Shown here in pieces: positions 36,901-45,649 of a stretch of DNA of 64,000 nt. This stretch comes from Diadema setosum (Eukaryota > Echinodermata > Echinoidea > Diadematoida > Diadematidae), in assembly GCF_964275005.1 (NCBI RefSeq), contig NC_092698.1:35001662-35065661 (forward strand), in the 5' to 3' direction. The position numbers and the translations under genes were made by a program. Below the pieces are notes generated by a model that was given only the letters and a program-made list of their open reading frames with translations, was not told where the DNA came from and searched no databases. How positions within the stretch are numbered: position 1 is the first letter of the stretch; the number at the start of each line of letters is the position of its first letter.

Positions 36901-36978
36901 AGCGCCGCTTGCAACCTCTTCAGCTGCGGCTTCGACCGACAGGTCCTCGGCTGGCATGTGGGCATCATCCCGGGCTGA
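17064..36978 (+). CDS. WDR37: WDR37, WD repeat-containing protein 37 (13 coding exons, complete)
   Basis: Join 17064-17262, 18550-18678, 20347-20405, 21781-21913, 23019-23135, 24052-24125, 24959-25016, 29461-29469, 34428-34607, 35152-35293, 35907-36041, 36404-36518, 36859-36978. All junctions are GT-AG and all phases fit, giving 489 residues (human about 494). The start [10 protein letters not shown] resembles human MPTES, and an in-frame TAG at 17037-17039 supports this ATG. The N-terminal part has a helical segment ([20 protein letters not shown], residues about 47-66) and a low-complexity Ser/Lys linker. Seven WD repeats follow, with signatures such as [20 protein letters not shown] and [10 protein letters not shown]. 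In vertebrates WDR37 binds and stabilises PACS1/PACS2 and affects ER calcium handling; that role is inferred by orthology. The gene ends GWHVGIIPG-stop. A non-coding 5' exon lies upstream and is not placed. Confidence 0.95.
17549..17710. repeat. ancient tandem duplication in WDR37 intron 1
   Basis: Two diverged copies (about 17549-17628 and 17637-17710) share AATTTGCTATAAA and GGCTGAGCTCACTA in the same order and spacing. Non-coding. Confidence 0.6.
18550..18678 (+). CDS. WDR37: WDR37 coding exon 2
   Basis: The acceptor CTATAG ends at 18549 after a T-rich tract; the donor is GTAAAC at 18679, phase 1. It encodes the rest of the N-terminal helical segment and a Ser/Gly-rich linker ([15 protein letters not shown]...). 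Confidence 0.92.
19138..20209 (+). mobile_element. Helentron/pearl-like non-autonomous element with internal tandem units, copy 1
   Basis: The 5' end is a hairpin (GCTCACCTGAGCC, loop AAA, GGCTCAAGTGAGC, one mismatch), followed by a GTCCGTC/GTGCGTC-rich tract. The body is tandem units of about 320 bp (19261, 19585, truncated at 19903, tail from 20083), each starting ACATTTTTATCTTCTTC or close to it. The 3' end carries CTCAGGTGAGC, the inverse of the 5' start, then AGACCCGCGG and TCTTG. Conserved ends around variable tandem units are typical of pearl/HINE-type elements; that assignment is inferred. It lies in WDR37 intron 2. Frames through it are repeat shadows. Confidence 0.75.
20347..20405 (+). 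CDS. WDR37: WDR37 coding exon 3
   Basis: The acceptor TTACAG ends at 20346; the donor is GTATGG at 20406, phase 0. It encodes [19 protein letters not shown], matching the human TSQLSQKLKTTYK linker region. Confidence 0.9.
21105..21440 (+). mobile_element. tRNA-derived SINE, degenerate
   Basis: An A-box-like GTGGCTTAGTCTGAAGTGC and a B-box-like GTTTGAGTCTC are spaced as in tRNA-derived SINE heads. They are followed by a body with AGGACATTAAATGGAGAACC, a motif typical of several invertebrate SINE tails. It sits in WDR37 intron 3. The 3' boundary is approximate. Confidence 0.55.
21781..21913 (+). CDS. WDR37: WDR37 coding exon 4 (WD1 start)
   Basis: The acceptor CTTCCAG ends at 21780; the donor is GTAAGG at 21914, phase 1. 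It contains [20 protein letters not shown] and LLATASA, the first blade, close to human EYIGHRDGIWDVSVAK. Confidence 0.95.
23019..23135 (+). CDS. WDR37: WDR37 coding exon 5 (WD1 end, WD2 start)
   Basis: The acceptor ACTAAAG ends at 23018 and its polypyrimidine tract is interrupted; the donor is GTATGC at 23136, phase 1. It encodes [14 protein letters not shown], then [20 protein letters not shown]. Confidence 0.95.
23199..23593. repeat. foldback element (23298-23497) between two ~97-bp direct repeats
   Basis: ACTGTACGAGCTGAAATTTT and AAAATTTCAGCTTGTACAGT form the inverted ends of a 200-bp element. It is flanked by two near-identical copies of about 97 bp (23199-23297 and 23498-23593), both containing TTTCTCTCTACCATATGTTC and the following bases with a few changes. 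The direct repeats are far longer than a normal target duplication. WDR37 intron 5. Confidence 0.75.
24052..24125 (+). CDS. WDR37: WDR37 coding exon 6 (WD2 end)
   Basis: The acceptor CCCACAG ends at 24051; the donor is GTGAGT at 24126, phase 0. It encodes [17 protein letters not shown], matching human ASGDQTAHIWRYAVQLP. Confidence 0.94.
24455..24957 (+). mobile_element. tRNA-derived SINE with trinucleotide microsatellite tail
   Basis: The A box (CGTGGCCGAGCGC) and B box (GGTTTGAGCCC) lie at the start. The body includes TTGCCCTTCAGCAGGGCACT and TTTATCCACATTGCTGCTCT, typical of tRNA-derived SINEs of marine invertebrates. From about 24800 a TTG, then TTA/TCA trinucleotide tract runs to just before the exon 7 acceptor. 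The tract gives spurious frames such as long Ile or Asn runs. WDR37 intron 6. Confidence 0.7.
24959..25016 (+). CDS. WDR37: WDR37 coding exon 7 (acidic linker)
   Basis: The acceptor TTCTCACAG ends at 24958, directly after a trinucleotide microsatellite; the donor is GTAAGT at 25017, phase 1. It encodes an acidic linker ([15 protein letters not shown]) at the place of the human DKDEPDLDGD insert between WD2 and WD3. Confidence 0.85.
25266..25442. mobile_element. short MITE with GGGGGCCC ends
   Basis: GGGGGCCCATTTTATGAAAA and its following GGGTT are mirrored by AACCCTTATCATGAAACAAG and GCCCC. 177 bp, in WDR37 intron 7. Confidence 0.65.
25795..26188. mobile_element. foldback element with ACTGTAAAACCAG ends
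   Basis: ACTGTAAAACCAGAAA at the left is mirrored by TCTGGTTTTACAGT at the right (394 bp). There is an internal stretch of CATGAAAC-type repeats and no coding capacity. WDR37 intron 7. Confidence 0.6.
28369..28760. mobile_element. TTAA-flanked palindromic MITE, copy 1
   Basis: TTAA then AGGGTGTGTACAGTTCTGGT at the left, and ACCAGTACTGTACAGTCCCT then TTAA at the right. The halves are long imperfect inverted copies meeting near 28565. TTAA ends suggest a piggyBac-type target, which is inference. Four relatives occur in this window. WDR37 intron 7. Confidence 0.75.
28971..29050. repeat. truncated foldback fragment with nested palindrome
   Basis: GGCCCAAATTCACAAAGGTG followed by GGTTTAAA starts like an inverted-repeat element end. 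It contains ACCATGGTCTAAGACCATGGT-like symmetry (arms ACCATGGTCT/AGACCATGGT). No matching right end was found. Confidence 0.4.
29241..29300 (+). repeat. hairpin-headed repeat end, truncated
   Basis: ATGCCTCCGCCACGAAG and GTGGTGCCGGAGGCAT form a strong hairpin followed by TTTTCTGTCTGTTTT. It is built like the hairpin start of the Helentron/pearl-like elements, but no body follows. Confidence 0.45.
29461..29469 (+). CDS. WDR37: WDR37 9-nt microexon
   Basis: AATCGGATG lies between ATGCACAG (acceptor ending 29460) and GTGAGTAAA (donor at 29470). It enters and leaves in phase 1 and adds three residues (ESD) to the acidic linker. Because it is 9 nt, skipping also keeps the frame, so it may be a cassette. 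It is supported only by the splice signals and phase. Confidence 0.6.
31393..32215. mobile_element. foldback element built of AAGCAATTGCTT palindromes
   Basis: The terminal repeats are GGCCGAATGCATAAA and TTTATGCATTCGGCC, exact inverses. They are flanked by an exact 5-bp duplication CAGTG (31388-31392 and 32216-32220). Both arms carry repeated AAGCAATTGCTT and TAGCAAAAGGT/AGCAAAAGC words in both orientations; the 823-bp centre holds a CA-rich tract near 31680-31725. There is no transposase, and frames reading [10 protein letters not shown]-type repeats are shadows. WDR37 intron 8. Confidence 0.8.
32603..32930. mobile_element. foldback element with a tRNA-like inverted core
   Basis: The outer arms (TCTTCAATTTGTGTGCCC, AAGATCGCAACTGC and their inverses GCAGTTGCGATCTTAC, CATTTGTACAAAGGGCAGAC) match a second copy at 58848-59090. 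Inside, 32727-32759 and 32804-32836 are inverted copies of about 33 nt that include a B-box-like GGTTCGATTCCCACC. This core is absent from the second copy. WDR37 intron 8. Confidence 0.7.
33866..33964. repeat. 36-bp tandem repeat, 2.75 units
   Basis: Units start at 33866, 33902 and 33938, each beginning GGATGTGCTATCT (or GGATGTCCTATCT) and containing TTCAATATACC or a close variant. WDR37 intron 8. Confidence 0.85.
34428..34607 (+). CDS. WDR37: WDR37 coding exon 9 (WD3)
   Basis: The acceptor GTTCTCAG ends at 34427; the donor is GTATAG at 34608, phase 1. It encodes [20 protein letters not shown] and [16 protein letters not shown], nearly identical to human WD3. Confidence 0.96.
35152..35293 (+). 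CDS. WDR37: WDR37 coding exon 10 (WD4)
   Basis: The acceptor CGACCAG ends at 35151; the donor is GTATGT at 35294, phase 2. It encodes [33 protein letters not shown] and the start of the next GH. Confidence 0.96.
35907..36041 (+). CDS. WDR37: WDR37 coding exon 11 (WD5)
   Basis: The acceptor CTTCCAG ends at 35906; the donor is GTAGGG at 36042, phase 2. It encodes [20 protein letters not shown], essentially the human sequence. Confidence 0.96.
36404..36518 (+). CDS. WDR37: WDR37 coding exon 12 (WD6)
   Basis: The acceptor TTTTGCTAG ends at 36403; the donor is GTAAGT at 36519, phase 0. It encodes [20 protein letters not shown], matching human [20 protein letters not shown]. Confidence 0.95.
36859..36978 (+). 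CDS. WDR37: WDR37 last coding exon (WD7, stop)
   Basis: The acceptor CAATCAG ends at 36858; the TGA stop is at 36976-36978. It encodes [29 protein letters not shown] and a short tail. The tail is a few residues shorter than or different from human NINIPALLQEK. Confidence 0.95.
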   Translation, partial: GHHRMVCCTAWNDESAACNLFSCGFDRQVLGWHVGIIPG

Positions 36979-37113
36979 ACGTCAAGAGCGCCCCTGCTGG
37001 TGGAAGGGAGAAACTTGGCGGTGACCCAACGATTTTCGAGAAGCAGCATGTACCATGCATGGGAATTTGAATGCAATATGCAATGTTTGTCGCTCGATGC
37101 CCATCTCTTATGT

Positions 37114-37119
37114 AATAAA
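37114..37119 (+). terminator. candidate WDR37 polyadenylation signal
   Basis: AATAAA lies 136 nt after the WDR37 stop. It would give a short 3' UTR; further AATAAA hexamers downstream mean a longer UTR is possible. Confidence 0.45.
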
Positions 37120-38914
37120 CACCACCAACCAAGATTTCTAAGCTAAACATGACCATCTTCATTTGAAGGTTCCTTATCAGTATACAGACCGAAGCCATAA
37201 CTTTTGCCACATATGAATATATATCCACTCTTTGCCATGTATAAAAATATGCATCCATATCCACTCTTTACCTTGCATATGCATGCGGGATCCTCTTCAA
37301 CAGTTGCAATGCTTTGCAAAGCACCATATTGGTGTTGAATAAGAGACATTAGGGTTTGATTCAAGTTCGCTTGACATCACAACTAGTCTAGTCTTCGTGC
37401 TACAACATTGCATCATTGTATTGTGAGGAAATAAGCATCTTGTTGAGGCTTGAAGATAACTTCGTCTTTGAAATGATAACTCAAGGAATTTCAAAGAAAA
37501 ATATCTCTCCTTGCTAGTCTGGTAGACTGTTCAATGAAATCTTGAAGTCATATTACTAGTATGCAAAGTGCCATTGTAAAGTTTTGTGAAAAAATTTGTG
37601 ATCTTACATGTGAGGGATATATTCCCCTCAGTAGCAAAGGGATACTGTTAGTCATGTGAATAAGGTATGTGTTTCTCTTTTGACTGTACTTTCTCGTACT
37701 TCATAACCCTGATGTTTGCCATGCCCCCTTTTGGGGGCTGGCTAGGACAGTTTACTCTTGGAAGTTATCTCACTAATACACAGACTGAAGACAATAGATT
37801 TGCTGTATATCAGCATGTTGCTTGCTTGCTCTACACGTGGTTTGAATGCCATGACTATCATGTTCATTTGACATTTGAGTTGGTTATTTCATCTGGCATT
37901 AAGAATGTGTGAAGTATGATCAAATAATGAGACAAGATCAGGTATGATGGAAGTGTGGTACAATTCTGCACCTCTGGACACACACTACTGATGCACACAG
38001 GGGATATAATTGTGTCTTACATTTCACTGATACCCTACTGCAGGTGACCTTAAAGAATGGAAGATGCATTCATGTTCACAAACTTCTGGCGCCAGTTTGT
38101 GTACTGCAGAATAAGGCTTTTACATTGAGTTACCTTACAGCTGCAAATCATTAAATGAGCCACCTGCAGACGAGTATTGATAAGATTACACTGAGTGAAA
38201 AGTGTCTTGTATTTCATTGACACCCAACATCATTAATCACCACGATGTCAGTAATTAAGTGCACAATTTTCTGCACATCAATAGATGACTGCAAGTAATT
38301 TTTGCAAGAAATACTATTAATTGCTACCATTTCTATAATCTTCCATTAATTTCATAATCAGGTAGATTACCAAAATGTTTAGGGAATGCTGTAAAATTAT
38401 TGAACAGATATAAACCATATATGTTGCTGTATGTATCCAAGGAAAAAAAAAAATCAAATTTTTGTATTGTGCAATTATCTTGGACTTCTGGTGTTTTGTT
38501 CTGCAGACTTGGGACTAAATTCTGCTATTTTCATATCAGAAGTTGATTATTGAGAACGCTTTATGTGTACACATGGGAAATATGTAAAGAAAGCTATTTG
38601 TGTCCTGATAGGACATGAAGAATGGAGGCTGAAGTGTAAATTGTAACAATGTTGAGGATTTGTTGCAAGCTTATGATGATGTAGACATCTTGATCTATAC
38701 AGTGGCTACAATGGCTAATTGGGGATGCCTGTTTTCAAGTAAATGCCTGAATTCAGGCCCTGGTAAAAGTTCAGACCCTTATGTGTACAAAAACTTTGTG
38801 TAGATGTACATGTATTTCAGGCCGTCTCTTTTGTTCTAATTGGCATCCCTAGGCAGAATCCCTGGCTAATGAAACTGTCAGATTTCACCAGTATACTTGG
38901 GGTGCCTGCCTTCA
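37120..38914. other. intergenic, no gene seen
   Basis: Downstream of WDR37. AT-rich, with no coding exon recognised on either strand; possibly extended WDR37 3' UTR in its first part. Confidence 0.4.
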
Positions 38915-39284
38915 TTAAAGGGATGGTTTGGTTGAGATGGAAATTCAAGTTTCATCTTTTTGCAATCTAATTAGACCATTTATATGAAATACTAAAGAGT
39001 ATACAATTCAAAGAGAAATCAAAAGTTTATTTGATGAAAATGGCCGGGATATCCAAAAACAATGTGAAGCTAATAAAAGATGGGACCCACCTTTTATTAT
39101 GACCACTTTGTTTTATTTTTGGATATCTCAGCCATTTCTAAGCTGATTTTCATGAGTACCATAAACTGTGAATTCCTCTTAGGATTGTGTGCTCTTTAAT
39201 ATTTCATATTTGTGGTTTCTAATTATCTCGCAAAATGATACAATTTGAATCCCCATCTCAACCAAACTATACCACCCCTGTAAT
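38915..39284. mobile_element. TTAA-type palindromic MITE, copy 2 (diverged)
   Basis: TTAAAGGGATGGTTTGGTTG at the left is mirrored by CAACCAAACTATACCACCCC at the right. The internal halves (GATATCCAAAAACAA and TTTTTGGATATCTCAG) match copy 1. It belongs to a different subfamily from copies 1, 4 and 5. Confidence 0.7.
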
Positions 39285-40270
39285 GTGAAACAGTCATGAT
39301 GTTTTCTCTTGTGACAGCTGTATTTTCTTTCTGATATTAGAACATTGCTAAACATGTCAGATTAGAAAAACTGCATATTGTTATTCCTCAAAAAGTGTAC
39401 CATATATTGTATCTTTGTCTTCTCTATTTATTTATTTTTTTTTTCTGCTGGCATATTGTCACAATTTTGTTAAGGAACTGGTGATGGTTATGTGTGCTGT
39501 ATGCCAAGTAGAATATATTGATATATTTTTAATATACTTCTCCCTCCATATTTGTGTGTTGTGTTTTGGTTCGGAAATTTCATCTAAGTGAGGCATCTGT
39601 TGGAAGAATGATTTTCTCCCTCTTACTACCACTTTAAAGTATTTTGTTGAATCATATATTACCAGTACTTCTGTGCAAGAGGAAATTGGAACATTCAATG
39701 TGCTTCGGTTTGCATTTTGTGAATCTATAATATGTTAATCCTGTGCTATAACATTGAGTTGCACATTGTCCATGAATTAGAATGCTACTGAAAACTGATC
39801 TCCCCAATTATGTTATTTTCCACTATCCTTGTGCAATACGAAATGAATTTCAAGAGTTCTGCTTGTGCAAGTGGGCAAAGGTAGTATGGAAATCTATCTG
39901 TTCTTATAGATTACTTTCTCATCAGCATCTGTAGTGTTTGGAATGGTTATGAAGAGAACCATGTTTATAGCCAGTATAACTTTTTATATTACGACTAACA
40001 TTTTATTTATGATTTTCCTCATAGTTTCAGTCACTGTGAATCATAGTTGCCGTTTTACCTCAGCATTGAGATGGAAATTTGTACATTGTTTACTAATTTT
40101 GTTTTATGTAGTCATAGGCTGATTTACCCAAAACTTCAAGTTTGTGGATAGATGTTATCTGAGGATAAGATGACAGCTGTTTAATTCAGCTGTTCCTATA
40201 GAATACAATCCTCTGTTTGACAAGTCCCAGCATGTCCCAGGCAATTTTTGTGACTGTCAGAAATAAACTT

Positions 40271-40389
40271 GGGCCCTGTTTTATGAAGAGTTAAAATTGA
40301 TTATATAGTTGATTTCTATGGCAAGTCTATTGCAGCCTGTGTGGTAAAGAAATTTATAATCGATTATATCTTTTGATAAAACGGGGCCC
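40271..40389. mobile_element. short MITE with GGGCCCTGTTTTAT ends
   Basis: GGGCCCTGTTTTATGAAGAG and TGATAAAACGGGGCCC are inverted ends, with TTGATTATA and TATAATCGA subterminally. 119 bp. Confidence 0.7.
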
Positions 40390-40577
40390 TAGTTGATCAA
40401 TGTATGGTACACGATATCTGAATTGGATGGTAAACTTTTCTACTAGTGTTTTAGTCTCAGTGCTTACCAGCGAATGTGCATGATTGCATTGTAAAAAAGG
40501 GGGAAAAAAGAGAGGAAAACAATAACATAGCCATAACATAGCCATGATATAAGAATGACTGGAGACTGGTTTATTGA

Positions 40578-40647
40578 TATACATGTACCTGTATTCAAAT
40601 TCAGTGCGTAATATACATGTACATGTATTCAAATTCAGTGCGTACCC
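40578..40647. repeat. 34-bp tandem duplication
   Basis: TATACATGTACCTGTATTCA with AATTCAGTGCGTA is followed at once by a copy with one change (ACATGTACATGTATT). Confidence 0.85.
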
Positions 40648-41126
40648 TTATAACAAACGTAGTTCCTGACAGCCAGAAAACTTGTATATGGCTTGCCTGG
40701 CATAGCAACAAGTAATAACTAAATGCAGAATATTGGAATGCATTGAGGATTTACAGATGAACTGAATGCTTGTTGCATAAATTTGAATACATTAGTAAAT
40801 GTAATATTTCAACACTACGAAGGTCAGGTTTCTTCATGTATTGTGGTTGTTTTTATTTCATCCATGCCATTTTAAAGGATAAATTGGCTAGCTGTGTATC
40901 TGTTTTATTCATTGATAGGAGTTTATGACAGTGGTCTGTTGTAATCACATGAAAGTGTAGAGGCAGCTTCAATTGAAGGAATGATTCCTTCACAAAGATT
41001 CAAGCTTTAGAGAGATGATCACTGTTATGTAGACCAAATGATTCTAAACATCCCCACCCATTACCAGTGAGTTGAGTTTGGTTATTTGATAAGTCTTCAA
41101 GAATATTGTGTGATTTTTTTTTTTAA

Positions 41127-41127
<1 letters not shown>

Positions 41128-41162
<35 letters not shown>

Positions 41163-41178
41163 ATGTGTGTGTGTGTTT
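41128..41178. repeat. GT microsatellite
   Basis: Near-continuous GT dinucleotides, interrupted once (GCATGTGTG). The CA-strand frame giving His/Thr runs is not a gene. Confidence 0.9.
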
Positions 41179-42713
41179 TAATGCCTGTTAATCTTGCGTT
41201 TGCTCCAGGAGATAGTAGATGACGGTTAGTACGCTGTATTCCCAGTTTCAAGAAGAAAAATGAGAGATTCCATATGAAATCACTGAAATTGCTTAGTGTT
41301 GCTATGGTGATGACATGAATTAGACATGATATTGCATTTTGCAAGAACTCTTTGTCTTATGGTGCAGGAAGATTTTGATGTACACTAATCTTGAAAACTT
41401 TTTTTTTTCCTCGGTATTGCATATATTTGTTCTGTAATTACTGTCCATTCGAAGGGAATGAGAATACTTGTCCGAGTACACTAGTGGTAAAATGCAAGGC
41501 TGCTTGGATTTCATTGTGCTCAGTTTGCAGGCATTATTTTACAAAATTCAATGCTGATGTCTTGAGTCTTCATAATTAGTCTAGCCAGATGGAACATTAA
41601 TATAAATAAACATTTGTCATGCTAATTCTTGTGATGAAATCATTGATGGATCATTGAATGGTTTAGAGGTGTCTCTACGTGCTTTAGAAGAAAGACAGTT
41701 TCATGGCTCAAAGTTGTATCAGATTTTAAGGTTGATACCAAATAAACTTGATGGCTAACCTTGAATGGAGCAAGCATACTAAATTAATGATTGTAAAATG
41801 TATAAAACAGGACGTTCTTGTGATACTCTGTTGCTATGGAAATGTGACCACAATAACTTTCTGTCATTCATTTGTATGCATATTTGTATAATATAAAGTT
41901 AATAACTTCAATTCAAACCCCTTGCATTCGCATACTTTGTCATTTTTGTTAGATGTGACAATAAAGTGTACAACAAATTATTGTGATAAGCATCAAGAAA
42001 GTGCTCATTTCAGTCATAAAAAGTGATATAATAGAAACATGCAGATGTAACACGAGTCCCCAAATTTACAAACTACAGCAGTATTTTAAAAGAAAATATG
42101 TTTAACATAGGTCTATACAACACATACAAACTGGTACTTCGAAGAAATTCACACATTCACACACTTGAGTACATTGGTACATGGGATAGACGTACAATGG
42201 TATGTAGCAATCAAAAGATTTAGACAAGAGTTTAAAGATCGATATCAACTAATTCTTCAATGATTCCAAGCTACTTTATGTTTGGTATTCTTGGTATTTG
42301 TAGCCTGCTAAGGTCATTTTTTTTTTCAATTAGGTGTGATATCAACAGTGAACAAGGCTCCATGAACATGATTTTTTCCAATAACAAGCAAACATACTTC
42401 TTGAAGACACAAAAGAATTTGTCTCCTTGGATTCATACAGGTTAAGTACTTTCTTTTGAAGGAACGCATGTCATTCTTTTTGTTTTTATCTTTGAATCGT
42501 GCACTTCTAAAATGCATCCAGTCTGTAGCCTGGCCAACATTGAAAATCAAATCAAAATATGATGGTTTTCTTTTTTATTTTCAAATCCAGTGTGATTACA
42601 TTTTGACAGACACTTTAAACCCTCTTATATTATAGTCATTATTTTGTTGGGAAATGCATGCATGAATTTGACACATTTGCTGCGACAAGTGCTTTGGTCG
42701 TATTTTCTTCAAA

Positions 42714-42790
42714 GAACTTGGGGTTAGGGTTGTGATAGGGTTTTAGATTCAGTTTGATGTGAGGATTAGGATTAAGGTTAGGGTTATGTT
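42714..42790. repeat. degenerate TTAGGG-rich tract
   Basis: GGGGTTAGGGTTGTGATAGGG, then TTAGGATTAAGGTTAGGG (variants of the metazoan telomere repeat) cluster within about 75 bp on the plus strand. An Asn-Pro-rich frame on the other strand is a by-product. Confidence 0.65.
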
Positions 42791-43335
42791 TGTGGGTAGA
42801 ATTTGTTTGGCTTAGCATGCAGATATTCATGTGAGCAATGATAATTGTTGCAGGAGCAAATGTTGTGGAACCATAATATATTCACATGTAGGACCTATGT
42901 GTGTGTTTGTGTGTGAGAGTTGACAAGAGAGAGAGAGAGAGACATACAGAAAAAGAAATAATTTCTGTGAGATGGTTACATGGATTATAGAAAATGTAAA
43001 TGAAATGTGAAAGAAGTACCAGTAATTGAGGAAATGGATTGATTGTATGAATTTGGGAAGACACCTGTAGATGACATGGTTGTTGTTGGGTTTTTTTCTG
43101 AGTACTGCATAAATACCTTAATTGATACAAATAACAGTATGCAGAGGAACGGTTGCTGTGATTCCAGACTCATTTGTGTCAAAACTTTACAAATAGGTAG
43201 CTGAAGAAAAAGAAAAGAAAATGAAGAAACAAAACATTCTACCCAGACATGAGCATTAAATTCATGAGATATGCAAATATGGGCTTTCTTTCATTCATGA
43301 CACATTTCTCAGACAACAGCATCTACAACCCAATG

Positions 43336-43720
43336 TTAAAGGGATAGTATAGTTTTGGTTGAGATGGAGTTTCAGGTTTCAAAGTTTTTCAATGATAATT
43401 TTTTGACATAATGAGCAACCTCTTATGAAATATAAATGAGCATAGAAGTCTAAGAGGAATTCAAAGTTTATTTGGTGAAAATAATTGCTTTTGAAATGGC
43501 TAAAATATCCAAAACAAAGCGATCCTAGAAAAGGTGGGACCCACATTTCATTAAGATTGCTTTGATTTACTTTACTTCTAGATATCTCAAACATTTTGAT
43601 TCCAAATTTTATCAAAACTTCTGAATTCCTTTTAGAATTGTATTCTCTTTATCATTTCATAAAGTGGTTCTTAAGCATCTCGCAAAAAGTTAAAAGCTGA
43701 ACAGTGAATCCTCATCTCCG
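43336..43720. mobile_element. TTAA-type palindromic MITE, copy 3 (right end missing)
   Basis: The left end TTAAAGGGATAGTATAGTTT and GGTTGAGATGG resembles copy 2. The right half stops at CCTCATCTCCGG without the expected terminal 25 or so bases, so the element is truncated or overwritten there. Confidence 0.7.
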
Positions 43721-44180
43721 GTGAGCCACATACTCCAGGCTAGTTCTAAGAATAAAGATGAGCTTAGATTCTCGGCAGTAAAACGCCATCTCGTGTCTGA
43801 GGGGACGTAAAACCGCGTGTTCAACGTTGTGCGGCGGCGCGGCGGCGGCACCCACATGGTGGCATGGACAGCGTGTGTGGCGTGGATCACTGCATGATGA
43901 GGTTCTTTTGCGACGCGTGTACCATCGGGGAAGGACGTTGAAAGGTACACGTACCCAAAATGTAAGTGATTATGATCCAGGGGCCTCTATTTGACATCAG
44001 TGTTTATGTTTTCAGAATCGTGCACTTTCCCTATGAGTTTCAGAAAGTGAAATGTATGCTTACTACGAATATTTGCGTTCATTAGGCCTCGGACTGAGTC
44101 ACAGAGTGATTGATCTTTCCCGGTGGTGTGTTCAAAATGGCGCTCCTCCACCGTGTGTGTATGCTATAAAGGATCGATTC
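43720..44180 (+). promoter_or_regulatory. CpG-richer patch, possible promoter region
   Basis: GC content and CpG count rise locally (TGCGGCGGCGCGGCGGCGGC near 43830-43850). A good donor, GTAAGTGAT, lies at 43962 and a YY1-like CAAAATGGCGCTCC at about 44134. It could be the promoter and first exon of the rightward small gene at 45.6-52.1 kb. No transcript evidence. Confidence 0.3.
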
Positions 44181-45649
44181 TAAATGACCATGTGCTCGCC
44201 ACCATAAGTGGAAGGGCAGTGTCATAACTTGTAGAAGAAAGCAGATATATACCGTTTTGCTTTTACCATTTTTGGTAATTTTTCCCTCAATGTTTGTGTG
44301 TGTAGAAATGCACACCATGCACACCTACCATTTCCTTGCTTAATTTGTCAATGAAAACTTCTTGTGGCTATCAGAAATGTCAAGATGGACCATATCTGAC
44401 GGTTTCATGAAATTTCATAGCCAATTACAGAAGAAAAGTAGCTAATTTTGACTCAAAAGTACGCCGATTGACGGCTGTGTCAGCGTAGCATGATGAATGA
44501 TCGATTATGTGGAAGAGCGATAAACGATGATAATCGATCGTAGTCTGTGATACAGCCGCTTGTTTGGTGTTTAACCACAAAAATTACGTCGGCTTGACAG
44601 TAAAAAGTGGAAGAAAGAAAGTGATCTTGATGCGTCTGTTTTTTATCAGTTTTAGTTAATTTTCTCCTGTGTGTGCATATGACTGTATATCTATCACCAT
44701 TTTTTGCTGACTAAATGATGGAAGGATAATATGTGTACAAAACAGTAAAAGATATATGAAAAAAAAAGAAAATGATATCCATCATTAATATTGCACAATA
44801 AAATGGACCTTTACTACAAAACAAAAGCAAATATTGGGGTTGCAGTTCTTGTATACATAATTAAAAAATGAAATGGAAAAATTAATACTATCATGAAAAC
44901 AATTATTTTTACAATGTACTATAATTCGAACTTATAGATTAAAAACATATCGCCATGTCAATTTCAATATTCTGTTTCCACAGCGCCATGAGTATCTTTT
45001 TAGGTGAAATGAGCACTTTATAACTAAGAAGTCCACTATATTACTACATGATTGTACACTTTTTCTAACACTATTCTCATTAATTTATTACTATTAGGCC
45101 TATATGTAGACTACTAGAAACAAATCCCCTTTGAATTCAACTTCCTTCTCATCTTCTTTTCTCTCTCTTACTCTCTCTCTCCCTCCTTCTAATAGCCTTA
45201 CCTTTTTCTTCCACTTTTCCTTCAACTTCATTCTATTCCCTTCAACACTATTCAAATTATAAAATTATCAACTTTTGCCAAGATGAAATCAATACTTGCC
45301 ACAATCTTTAAAGAAAGGACGTCCAAATCCTGATATGAATAATCTGTATCAATAATTTGAATAGTATTAGTAATAGTGATAAGATCGTGAAGATTGTGGC
45401 AATGGAAACAATGAGAAAAAAAAATACGAAAAATAAAGTAGGCCCTACACATATTGCACGAATCGCGTTCGATATTGTGAATAGAATCTAGTTAACGGCT
45501 AATTAGAGACTACCAGAATCGATTATAATCGTTGACATCGTTCTCTGTGAAATCAATACACTACTTACTACGTCGGAGATTATGTTCGCAACAACCGTAC
45601 TTTTCAGCTCCGATTTCTCATTTTTCTTCCCTTTTGGCTTTCTAATTCC

